This document shows, in pieces, positions 32,420-42,364 of a DNA stretch of 64,000 bases (position 1 is its first letter; every line of letters begins with the position of its first letter). Origin of the DNA: Isoetes taiwanensis (Eukaryota; Streptophyta; Lycopodiopsida; Isoetales; Isoetaceae); assembly GCA_021234155.1 (NCBI GenBank), contig JAJEKV010000010.1:7354871-7418870 (forward strand). Direction: 5' to 3'. Position numbers and translations under genes: made by a program. The notes beneath the pieces are model-generated. The model saw only the letters and a list, made by a program, of their open reading frames with translations. It ran no database searches and was not told the origin of the DNA.

Positions 32420-33616
32420 CTAAGGTTAATAAGAAACAAAGGCACTTACGAGTTGTATTGTACCACCCTTGCGGTTGTGTTCAAGTCTGCACTTATTGTA
32501 GTCAGTGCAAGTTGAGGCGTGTAATGACTAAGGATTCGACATTGCCTGTAACTGAAGTGCTTCCTGTACTCCTTGGCACCTATCTTATTCATTTTCTCCA
32601 TAAGCGCCTTCGCTGCCTCAACTGAGTGCTGCCCGTCAATGACAATGTAGCACACCGTGTCGCTCTTCTTTAGGTCATCCCATGCCTATCATGGGTATGG
32701 CTTGTCATTGACTGAGTCCCACAGCTGGATTTGGTACTGTGGTGGGATATTCAACCATGGACTTTTGTATCCTCAGGGCATGTTTGGATCAAAGATCCTA
32801 GATATGAGAGATGCTCTAGGAGATCTTATCAGCTTGTCAATAGCTATCCTTTTTGTGACATCCAAACCAAGTGGATACCATTGCTTGAATTTCATAAGCT
32901 TGTCTACAGCATCAACCTTTGATTTCTTTTCAATATCCGTTTCCTTCATTGGCTTTGGCAAAGGTACTAAGGGGAAAGTTTCTGATTCAAGTGCATCGCC
33001 ATTACCACCAAAACCAGATATGTAGAAGCTTGAAGATGGTTTCTTCTGCAAACTTCGTCGGTCTGCAGATACTCCTTCACATACAGAACGAACTGTATGG
33101 TATGAGCCTTCAATGGGCCAGCCATATTTTGTAACACCGTCTGCTATCTTATCTGGCCTGAATCCATCTATACCTATATTGTATTTGGAAATGCTGAGAT
33201 TTTTCTATACGGTCATCTCTATTATGAAGCACAGATGTGGTCATCAAGCTCCTCGCATGAAAGGATCAACCCTACTTTTTTGAAGGCCGCGTCTTTGTTC
33301 TCCCTTGAATGCAAGACCACGTCATACTTTGAGCCCGCCTTGCTCACAGTAACATACCATTCAGACCCCTCAACAAATACTGTCTCTGGCAAGTCCTGAC
33401 TTAGCTCGCATATTATGACTCTGTCGTCATCAATTAGCTTTATGCCAAGAGTTCGATCTATCTCCTCTGCCTCTTCTTGTACTACCTTGGGGTCCTTTCT
33501 GAGTTTCTTTGATGGTGCAGAAGATGATTTAACTAGTGCTCTCTTGGAAGCTGTAAAATAAATAATCAAGTTAGATATTGCTAAAGTATTTATGTGTTAA
33601 GCAACTTGACCAACAT

Positions 33617-33860
33617 CTCGCGCATGGCGCGATAAGTCTATAAATTCTGAGAGGAATGTTTTAGGATTCGCGCATAGCGCGAGTCGAAGGATCCAGGATG
33701 GTAAGATAGAAGGAATGTGACCTCGCGTGTAGTGCAAGAATTCACATTCCATCTCTCTTTCCGTCCTCCCGAAGGGTTGACCTCAACTATGACCTCAACA
33801 ACCCTACTCTTACGCTTACTAAGAGCGATAGAATCTGAACTTCTCGCGCTAAGCGCGAGA
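33617..33860. repeat. Four more CG palindromes of the same family
   Basis: TCGCGCATGGCGCGA (33617), TCGCGCATAGCGCGA (33668), a decayed CTCGCGTGTAGTGCAAG (33722) and TCTCGCGCTAAGCGCGAGA (33842). All lie upstream of the first recognisable exon of the ParB-like relic, in intron or flank. Confidence 0.85.
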
Positions 33861-34843
33861 CATCCATAGACTGACAGCACTCCACAGAAGGCTTCATCAT
33901 AGGAACACATCAAAGAGAGCTTCCTTGTCTCTGATGATTACAATTGAAGATTAAGATACTAGGAATTATAATCACAAGTATTGCAGATTCACTTAAGACT
34001 AAGCAGAAAACCCTAAACACATAATCAAACAAAGAATAAGTTGCACACAAATACAAGCCAAGTAGCAGAGATGCAGGATAACATTAATCTAATCAAATCT
34101 AGGTTGCAGAGTAACAGAGTTAATCAAAGAGTCTCAGAGTTTCTAAATCTATTAATAAAGTTAAGCACACAAGCATAAGGTTTCTAAAACCTAATAAAAA
34201 TAGAGTCACAGAGTTCCTCCTCCATTAAGAACTCGAACATACTGACCTTTAGTTGCCATATCGAAGTGCTTGAAGCTCTAGAAACTGAAATTGAACTCTA
34301 TTGTAGCTCGAGAAGGTCGGGTGAATCTCCAGAAGCTCGAGAAGCTCAAATCGAGTCGGAATTGTTGTAAACAGGCCGGAAATGAAGTAGGATAGCTCGG
34401 AATGCAGGTAACGTTACAAAAATTTGGATCGCTTGAGAGATCGCTCAAGAAGATTGCGTCGGTTTCGGAAGGCATTCGAAGCAAAACTTCTGGAAGAAAT
34501 TAGGAATGAAAAAATGAGATTTAAATTACATTGAAATTAGAAAATGTGATTATTACACGGGTCGTACAAACAATTAATGAATAGACGCCCCCCATTGAAA
34601 GCGTGTACTACCCTTGTCCTTGTTTAGGAAAACAAGAAAATTAATCCCATCCCGCCTGCAATTCAAAATTTAAAATCTTTTATCCCGCCGCCTGCGAATA
34701 TCCCTTTCCCCAACTACTTTTCAATCATTGGCCTGTACTAACCGTCTATTTTAAAAATGACCGCCATTTAATTTGTCTTCTTGGCCTCACATTAGATCAT
34801 AGAATTTGTGTTTCTCTAATGCGCCTAGAGAAACACAAGAACT
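33861..34843. other. No gene seen
   Basis: AT-rich region. The minus-strand frame at 34484-34278 contains repeated CTCGAGAAG phrases and is not convincing as a gene. It may be the 5' part or promoter of the ParB-like relic. Confidence 0.35.
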
Positions 34844-35031
34844 GTGTTTTCAATGAATTCACACGATGGAGCAAATGTCATGTCACATGATTCACATACT
34901 GGATGTGGAGATGCTTGTCTACAATGGAACCAGAGAATTTTCTATGTGTCATTCATGACAAGATGGATCATCAAAAAACATGTTTGCCCCAGTTTAGGGC
35001 TATATGAAAGTCTGTTGCAAGGTCTTTTTCA

Positions 35032-35397
35032 TTGCAAATATCACTAGCTGGATTCATAACTTATGGCCAGGGAACAGTGCATCACGGTCATTTTACATTA
35101 GAATTGTGGGGTGATGGTCCAAACTTCCATGTTGGTAGCATTGCAAAAGCATTGCGCGATTTGGAACATGGTTTTAATGGAGATGTTCATTCTTGTAAGC
35201 CATTGCAACATCTCTTCAAGGCATTGCATGACACTGGTCCCATGAAACTAGAGGATTTGACCATAGGAAGGATGAATGGGCCAGCACCTTCAATTCATGT
35301 GAACCCAATACCGGGGCCCCGACTACCCAAGAAGCTACTCTTGCAACTTGACAATTGTGCTGGCCAGAATAAAATAGACAAGATGCAAGTAAATGAA
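35032..35397 (+). pseudogene. DUF7869-type fragment (upstream half)
   Basis: The plus-strand frame reads GFITYGQGTVHHGHF, then ELWGDGPNFHVGSIAKALRD, and ends with KLLLQLDNCAGQNK, the same QLDN...QNK block that starts the fragment at 6844. It therefore covers the part N-terminal to that fragment and breaks off just after the motif. There is no start with context and no continuation, so it is a truncated relic. Confidence 0.68.
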
Positions 35398-35532
35398 TGA
35401 TGAACAGGAAGAAATGGTTTTATGTTCGTCCGAGACAATAATCTCCAATAGAACAAAATTTAACATGAACTAAAAGCCAAAAAAAAAAGGGAATCTAATC
35501 GAGTACATTCAGGCAGATTAAGATTCATGACT

Positions 35533-36251
35533 TCAAAAATCCTCATCTTTGTCAGAGATATTCTCTCTTATTTGTTCTTCCCAAAGTGTGGACCCACACA
35601 TTACAGATTTGATGGCAAGACTTCTATAAAACCTGAGGGTCCTCACTGACAATGCCACAGAACATAGACTTCCAAGCATGCAAGCTATCATAAGGACCAA
35701 GTAAGCAGAGTGGTGAACATATATGTGCAGGACATATGATACTATCATGACGTCAAGATTGCTATTCAACTGTACCATCGTAATGCGGCAAAGTATTATA
35801 GCATACATACCTTACATTTGTAACCAACCATCATGTTGAAAGACGCTGATGCTTTGTTGCTGCTGTATTTGTGTCAGGGAACTTGAACTCAGTACCTTGT
35901 ATTGGATCTCCCTCTTTGTATAAACCTACAGGCATAAACTCGTTGTCTCACAAATGCGCTGTAAAGGTTGCCATAAAATACATGCCCAAACCATACAAAT
36001 ACTATATGCTAAAAGTTTTACAAATGCAGATGCTGCCATAACCTACCTTCTAAATGTAAACCATATCTTTGATAGAAACAGTAGCATCACCCAATGCTTC
36101 ACTGTTTGTTCCTGCAAATGCACATACCTTATTATGCTGCCAATTAAGAGGAATGGGGCTAAGTTTACTTCAATCACGGCAAGTTCTCCAACTAAAGAGA
36201 AGTCAGGGGTCACATCTTTGATAGAAACAGTAGCATCACCCAATGCTTTTG
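35533..36251 (-). CDS. Candidate exons of an unidentified membrane-protein gene
   Basis: Three exon-like segments on the minus strand. 36251-36128 follows a GGATTTTGCAG acceptor and ends at a GTATGT donor (KALGDATVSIKDVTPDFSL, then a hydrophobic PFLLIGSII). A segment near 35920-35840 reads LYKEGDPIQGTEFKFPDTN. The final exon ends at 35533 with a hydrophobic stretch followed by an acidic tail (ENISDKDEDF). The segments look coding, but the phases between them do not all agree, so the model is incomplete. I do not recognise the family. Confidence 0.38.
36065..36248. repeat. 35-nt exact direct repeat
   Basis: Positions 36065-36099 and 36214-36248 are identical over 35 bases (core TAGAAACAGTAGCATCACCC). 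The second copy lies in the putative exon (ALGDATVSIKD on the minus strand). The first lies just past that exon's donor. Confidence 0.9.
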
Positions 36252-36639
36252 CTGCAAAATCCAGCGTAGAACTTGATAATTTACTCACGATTATAGAAGG
36301 ATATACATCAAAACACAACCGTGAAAACCTAGCAAAGCATGTCCAATTTATCTCTTGTAAATGAATTCGAATACCTAAATGATAATAGATTCTCTCTACT
36401 GTACAATTCTATATGCTTTATAATCATTGTAGAACTTTTGTAACGTGTTATTATATGCATGCCTCAGGTATTAGAGTTTAAAGGGCATATTTTTTCTGTA
36501 TAAATACCGGGCCAATCATATAAACTGAGAAACAGAGTGGTTATCCAGATTCTGGATGAGTCCCCTGTCCAGTAGCAAGCATCATTATCCGATGGTCCAA
36601 ACCAAATGTGCTCCCAAGGAGCATGCCCCCATACATCCA

Positions 36640-36812
36640 GTCAAAATACCATCAAACTCCCAAGGGATCTTGCCCGGGAGTAAAATCTGTGATAGTTGTT
36701 GCCACATCAAGAACTGTCGGGCTGTAATGGACTCTCGAAACTCAAAAACAATGCTATTGTGTACTTCTGCAATTCGTCCAAGTAAGAATTTCTGGCTCAG
36801 TGGAATCTGGAC
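36640..36812 (-). repeat. Diverged repeat related to 24236-24405
   Basis: On the minus strand, AGGTCCAGATTCCACT starts a segment that aligns with 24405-24236 (shared GGACGAAT, CATTGTT and GATGTGG blocks). Here the frame stays open for about 75 codons (VQIPLSQKFLLGRIAEVHNS), preceded by a possible ACTTAG acceptor. Identity unknown. Confidence 0.5.
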
Positions 36813-36816
36813 CTAA

Positions 36817-39246
36817 GTGTCGGGCATGATCATGTTTAAACTATGGGCATATCCGTGGTATATCCGCTCTAGTGGCATATTAAAGCACTTTCAAAAATAC
36901 ATTGCATCTTTGATGGACTTAACAAATTTTGAGATTTAAGACGAAATTTTTGAGATTTAGCTAGTTTAAACATGATGATGCCCGACAATTTACTGGGAGT
37001 TCCAAAAATAGCTCCCTTGCAATGCCAAGAAGGTACAAACACAATGTATTACAAAGTAATATGGGTTGGAGCAAACTTTTTAAACTTCATTGGAAAGTAA
37101 TGTGTGCTACAAACATTCTATAACCAAATGCTATGTGGCTAGAACCTAGCATGGACTGCAAAACTTTATGTACGCAAATGCAAAAAAAGTATAAACTAGG
37201 CATCAGGAGTTGATCCTTCTACCACAAGAGTGGCAGTATCCAATTGCATGTCCCAGTATAATACCAGGTTGAAGGCTGATACTATACCAAGGCTCCTACC
37301 ACAAGAGTGGCAACATCCATTAGCTTGACCCAGTATATATACTAGGTTTGGAAGGCCTGATGCTATACCAAGGTACATCATGTTGTGCACATCATGATGT
37401 GCTTATTGAATAATATATATGTACATTAATGTGGATGCCAACAAACATGTACATATATGTAGCATGATATTGACAGAATGCTCAATCCAATAATACGTAC
37501 ATCACGCATACATAAGAAACATAAATTCATTTGCATAAACAAAAATTGAAACCACCTAAGAATCCTAGTTGTTATAATGCATTTGTCCATGGTACATCAT
37601 TGACAAGTGTTCAAGCAGCCTAACTTCTCTCATGAGTATCCTACCGCACACACCAATATCATCAATAGTTCTAGCTCACTAAGAAGTCTTTGCAGCTGGA
37701 GACGCAGATAAGAACACATGCAACAATTATTTGTGCTACGGTGTTCATAGTCACCACATTAACGACAAGCTTGTAGGCTACATGCACATGCTACTTGAGC
37801 ATGCTTTTGTTTATCATCTCACTTGCAACGCCAACACTAGTTGCACCATCAATGTCCATTTTCTTGCGAGTCTCCTCCCATTTTCTTATCCACAAACAAA
37901 GCAAAAACATGCAAGAAAAACAAGACATATCATATGTTATTGTACATCACATAACCTTTACAAAACCTTACTCCTTTTAAATAGTGTGAATTTTGGTGTC
38001 TAAACATCCCAAAATTCACTAGGCCTATCATCCTCTAGCCTAAAACCCAGCTCTGCCCTTTCTATGAAGCCATCATCATTCTCATCATTCTCAGCATCTC
38101 TCCCAGGCTTCATCAACAACCTTGATTAAAGTCTTTGTTCAATATCATTGTCTTGTTCTTCTCGTTCTTTTTGTTGTCTAATACCCACTTGGGATACCAT
38201 AGATTATACCTTGCATGTCAAACGTTATAGCTAAGAAAGGATTAAGTGTCATCCTCCAAGCTACCTTAATCCTTGTGTCATTCACGTGCATGCATTAGGT
38301 ACAAACTTTCCAAATCTCAACATCCTTAAAACTGTGTACACAAGCCCATCTGTTTCCAGTGCTCGGCTCTAGAGAACAAGTTTTTAATGTCTAAAACTAC
38401 AGTAAGTTTCATATTAGTAGCACCATAAAGCAACCTGCTTTCTAATGACGTTATGAAGATGCAATTTAAACTATACCTTCCCAAAATCTTTCATACAGTA
38501 TTCAACAAGATCCTCATAACAATATATTCTTGTATTCTTGAGTGCCTTGATGAGAAGGACACAAGCAGATACCTTTTTTAACGTATGAATTAAATGTTGT
38601 AATTTCTTCAATCAAGCTAAAACACACACTAATAGTGTAAATGGTTTAATCCTGACTTCTCTACTGGTAACACACACATCCTAAAGAAATATATCTCGAG
38701 TTCAAGACCCTCCAGGGTCGTAATCAATATAAGATGATTGAGGGCAAGACCAACAAAGCCATGTTGGTGTGGTGTGTGCATCATATATCCAATTGGATGC
38801 TATCTATATGGCATGACATAGAAGTTTATTCCTTTTCCTCTTCAACAAACAAGGTTGCATTGTTGGAGCACTCCCCAAAAAATTTGACCACATATTAACC
38901 ATTTGAAATGGCCCTTAAGCAGTTAAGCCCAAACAATCATGGTGATTATAACTTTATATGTGCTATTTCAGCTAAATTATATTTTTTTAACCAATGGGTC
39001 AACATCATCACTTGAAATAGCAACACGTTTAAGTCCAAAAAACATCATGGTGATTAATATTTCGTATATGTTTTTTGCAATTTGATCATTGTCGACAAGA
39101 AGAGGTTAAGGTTGTTAAATTACAAACATTAAACTACATTGAATTTGTTAAATCACAAGTGAAATTACAAACATTAAACAAAAATTGCAAGATGTTAAGA
39201 GGAAGAAGTAGTAAGTTTCAAGCTTCTAAGATGTTATCTTAACATA
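36817..39246. other. Gene-free stretch
   Basis: About 2.4 kb without a supported gene. It contains a duplicated 85-bp unit (37213-37375, sharing CTACCACAAGAGTGGCA) and a diverged local duplication around 38880-39060 (AACATCATGGTGATTA phrases). Confidence 0.45.
37213..37375. repeat. Imperfect tandem duplication of about 86 bp
   Basis: CTACCACAAGAGTGGCA starts both copies; each also has a CCCAGTATA phrase and a GATGCTATACCAAGG-type ending. Confidence 0.8.
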
Positions 39247-39292
39247 TACAAGAAATTTATCGCGGCGGCCAAGGCCGCTACGAACATTTCTC
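39247..39292 (-). repeat. GC-rich palindromic element, copy 2
   Basis: Reverse-complement copy of the element at 12371. One arm carries TAGCGGCC where the others have CGGCGGCC, so the inner stem is shortened. Outer AGAAAT and ATTTCT arms are intact. Confidence 0.88.
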
Positions 39293-40064
39293 TTTTTCAA
39301 ATTGATCATGGGGAATTCGTATTGTCCTAAATGGTGTGAAAGAGGCCCAGAGTTAAAGATACCTTCCCAATTCCTTTTGAGTTCCTGTATTGGTGGAAGA
39401 AGCTTATTGATCATATAACATATGTCCTCTGCATCGTTTATTTCCTGCATAATTTTTATTTCCTGCAACAATAGTAATTTCAATGTTTAAGTACAAAATG
39501 GAATATTATACACACATGGAAAGGCAGGGCATTATTATGCATTCAACCCGGTGTTGTAGTAATGGAGAAGGTCAAAAAATAGTGCAACAGGAGACCGAGG
39601 AAGAGCTAAACAACCCATCATTTTCAACATAGAGGACACCATGTTGAGGACAAAACATATGGGGTGGCACCATGGGGGATCAAAGGCTCTTTTCTGTGGA
39701 TTGTTGGGAAGCATCTATGAAGCATTTTTTATTGATGGATTCTTGTGGATGAGCTGTGTGTACGAGGGATGAAATACTGGCATTCATGATACCATATGAA
39801 AAAACCAAAGTTTATTATGTGGAGGAGGAAGGGGGCTGGTTGTGTGGCGGCCCCGGTATCACCATGCCGGTGGCGATAGCGGATTTAGATACTTAGGGAC
39901 CAGTGTGAATCAGACCTCCCAAAGTCGTTCGATACCGTTTAACCGTAACAAGAAACAAAGCGAGACATTTAAGCTTAACCAGACACGTTTGCCCCTTTCT
40001 ATATTTCTTAATTCTTGCTGCGTTACTTCGTCGAGCTCCAGATTTCGACAGAGCTTGGAGTTTT
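39293..40064. other. No gene seen
   Basis: Upstream flank of the phytocyanin-like exon. No supported coding region. Confidence 0.4.
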
Positions 40065-40298
40065 GTGGCTATGGCATGCGCCCAGGGAAGAGGTTTTGAA
40101 TGGCAGCTCTTCGCCCTTGTTTTCTTTTTTCTGCCGCGACTGCCATTAGCCCGAGTTCCTCTGCCAAAGAAATCGTCGTTAGTGGATCTGCCGGTTGGAC
40201 CCTTCCTTCCTTCAGCCATGTCAACTACACCATATGGACGGAGTCCATTTCTTATTTCGTCGGTGATACATTAGGTGCATCTTTTAACTTTTCTTTTT
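40065..40298 (+). pseudogene. Phytocyanin-like first exon (plastocyanin-like domain start)
   Basis: KEIVVSGSAGWTLPSFS and NYTIWTESISYFVGDTLGA match the start of the phytocyanin (Cu_bind_like) domain, and the exon ends in FNFSF at a GTAAGA donor, where phytocyanin genes usually have their intron. Phytocyanins are secreted, often GPI-anchored blue copper or copper-less proteins of the cell wall. The upstream reading is in conflict: a good hydrophobic signal peptide (LFALVFFFLP) begins at 40071 but in a different frame from the mature domain, while the in-frame start at 40100 gives only a weak signal. I cannot find the second exon with the His and Cys copper ligands. Likely a broken or truncated gene. 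Confidence 0.55.
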
Positions 40299-40560
40299 TG
40301 TAAGAACCCTACAGAGCTCTTGAAAAAGCTCTGTTTCTTGAGCGTTAATGTCAAATCTTATTGCATCTGTTTAGGAGCTGCCGATCCTAAAGAGTAAATG
40401 CTACAAAATAAGTCTGTTATTAGAAGCAGGCATCATAGCTGGATGTCAGAGCACACCGTTATTGCCAGGTCGAAGGGAATTCTACTATTCTGATGCCAAA
40501 ACGTGATGGAAGCACTTACCCGAATTTTCTGCCTCGCTTCGTCGTCTCTGCCCTTTCCCC

Positions 40561-40992
40561 TGTAACGTTCCTAACCGACATGCCCGTAATCAACTGGGCA
40601 AAACCGTCTAGACGTTTATGAGTAGTCGCTTCTAGCCATTTATGCTGCGGCGTGTCTCAGGAATGCCCCATAGGCACATTCAAGGATCGAATACTCGAGC
40701 GGTCTACCATGGGCCCGTTACAGTATACCATGTCTATGTCATACGGTGTCACAATGATTACCAAGTCTTTACAAATTACCCATGCATATGGGCACCCATG
40801 GAGACTCGAACTCGAGACCTGCTCTGATACCAACTGTAACGTTCCTAACCGACATGCCCTTAACCAACTGGGCAAAAACCGTCTAGACGTTTATGAGTAG
40901 TCGCTTCTACCCATTTATGCCGGTGTCTCGGGAACACCCCACAGGCACATTCAAGGATCGAACACTCGAGCGACTACCATGGGCCCGTTACA
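40561..40992 (-). mobile_element. TRIM (terminal-repeat retrotransposon in miniature)
   Basis: Two direct repeats of about 160 bp (40561-40722 and 40835-40992) each start TGTAACG and end CGTTACA, as LTRs do. They flank only 112 bp of internal DNA. Next to the repeat at 40835, the minus strand reads TGGTATCAGAGC two bases inside the LTR. This is the primer-binding site for initiator tRNA-Met used by many plant LTR elements, so the element runs on the minus strand. A perfect 5-bp duplication TCCCC flanks it (40556-40560 and 40993-40997). No coding capacity; it would depend on proteins from a full element. Confidence 0.92.
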
Positions 40993-40997
40993 TCCCC

Positions 40998-41907
40998 TTG
41001 TTGTCTGCTCTATTTTCCTTCTTGTCCTAGCAGTTGCCGAGCTCTCCTCTGATGCTGCTACCCAAGACCGGCCTTGCAAGGGTCTAGGTCCGCATCTCCA
41101 AGTTCTGTCCTTAATCTAAGTTTGCGTGTCACGTCATTATTTATTCTGGTCATAGTTCAGGGCTCGCTTGCAACCAAAGAAACTGACACCCAAAATATTC
41201 ACACGTGTCAGCCACGCTTGAGGCAAAACCCAAAAAAATTAGCTATGAAAAAAATAAAAAATAAAAATTGGATGTATGATTATATATGGTTTGATAAATC
41301 TCAAGGGCAAGATGGTTTAGGCATATTTGGAGTTGATGCTTGCTCCTAAATTTGCCACGTATTTTGGGGAGGAAAAAAATAGTGACTTTTTAAAAAAAAA
41401 GAAGAAAAATGAAAAAGAGGCGGCCCTGTTCCAGTGGGCAGGTGGGTCTACCACACTGTTCTGCCCTGTTCCAGTGGGCAAGTGGGTCTACCGTGGACAA
41501 AATCCGATGGTCGTCTGCCATAGCTATATCTTTCTGAGGATTCTAATCTCAGGTAGGCTATTCTAGTTAAAAACAATAGGCGTGAGGAAGCAAAGGACTT
41601 AGCAAAAATCGGCAGATTGAAGCTGCTTCAGCAAAAGCCGGCAGAGAAAACCAGCAGATCTTCGAAGGCTCTGGCTATGGTGCATTTAAATGTTGTGCAG
41701 AAGAACAGTGCTAGTTTATTGCTGAAGAGGTTTCGTTGGATTAGTTAAGATTTGTTGCAGATCTAGCTAGGCTTTTGGTCAACCCAGCATAGAAGGAATA
41801 TGTCAGTTGGTTTTTGCAATGCAAATTACTTAGATCTCTGATATTTGAATTGAATCTAACAATTTATTATCACAGATCTGATTTGTAGAAAGGCTTTGGG
41901 TCCAAAG
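40998..41907. other. No gene, with a 39-bp tandem duplication
   Basis: CTGTTCCAGTGGGCA and GTGGGTCTACC repeat in two copies at about 41428-41505. The rest has short motifless frames. Confidence 0.45.
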
Positions 41908-42100
41908 AACTAGATTAGCCAAAGCCTTGTGAACATTCGCTCCTGTGGGCTTTGGGGTTTCAGGATCGGTATCCAAAAGCATAGTAATATCCTCTTCTGA
42001 AGACCCAAACTTTTCTACCAGGCCTTGGTGCATACGCTTCACATCATTGACACAGCCATGAAGCTCTGCCTTTGTTGCAACCAAACAGGGAAGTTCTTCT
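41908..42100 (-). pseudogene. Type II metacaspase fragment (start of p20 domain)
   Basis: The minus-strand frame reads [15 protein letters not shown], then [13 protein letters not shown] and [14 protein letters not shown], the opening of a plant metacaspase p20 domain. Just upstream LFGCN is in another frame and the usual YPGT-type residues are missing, consistent with a small deletion and frameshift. The catalytic His and Cys regions are not present downstream. Metacaspases are Ca-dependent Arg/Lys-specific cysteine proteases of cell death. This piece cannot make one. Confidence 0.72.
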
Positions 42101-42364
42101 GCACACCCTGGACGTTTTCATGCATGTCACATACAGAAGGCCTGACACAGACCTTGCAGCAGCTGTTGTGAGTACACGTGATCAAACTACATAGGAGAAT
42201 TATGCTTTGGGTAAAATAAGTAAGATACCTGAACCTTGGCCATCATTCATTGTGTCTATAGTACAAACTATTCCCTTTTCTGCTAGTTTGAAGACCAGGT
42301 AGTCTCTGTTAAAGGCTAGTTTCCATCTCTGAATGCTTGAGACTTCGGCAATCCTTGAGAAGGC

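Larger units (their letters stand above)
30370..33550 (-). pseudogene. Degenerate spliced gene with a ParB-like DGQHS motif
   Basis: A chain of minus-strand frames starts after a TTTATTTTACAG acceptor at 33550 and runs to about 30370. Near 32655-32600 it carries CYIVIDGQHSVEAAKALM, resembling the ParB/sulfiredoxin-fold signature (hydrophobic-DGQHR.ea) of ParB-like nucleases and DNA-modification-associated proteins. It is followed by a canonical GTAAGT donor at 32449, a 190-bp intron and a TTATCTCAG acceptor (next exon from 32259). Downstream are a Lys/Glu-rich linker, a conserved-looking globular block at 31562-30909 (SLVVATWTIPNTASLFVVDC) and an acidic tail. At least six in-frame stops (for example near 32772, 32685, 31889, 31817, 31646) and some frame changes make it a relic. 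Its function is unknown. A mobile or multicopy origin is possible, but I see no terminal repeats. Confidence 0.55.
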
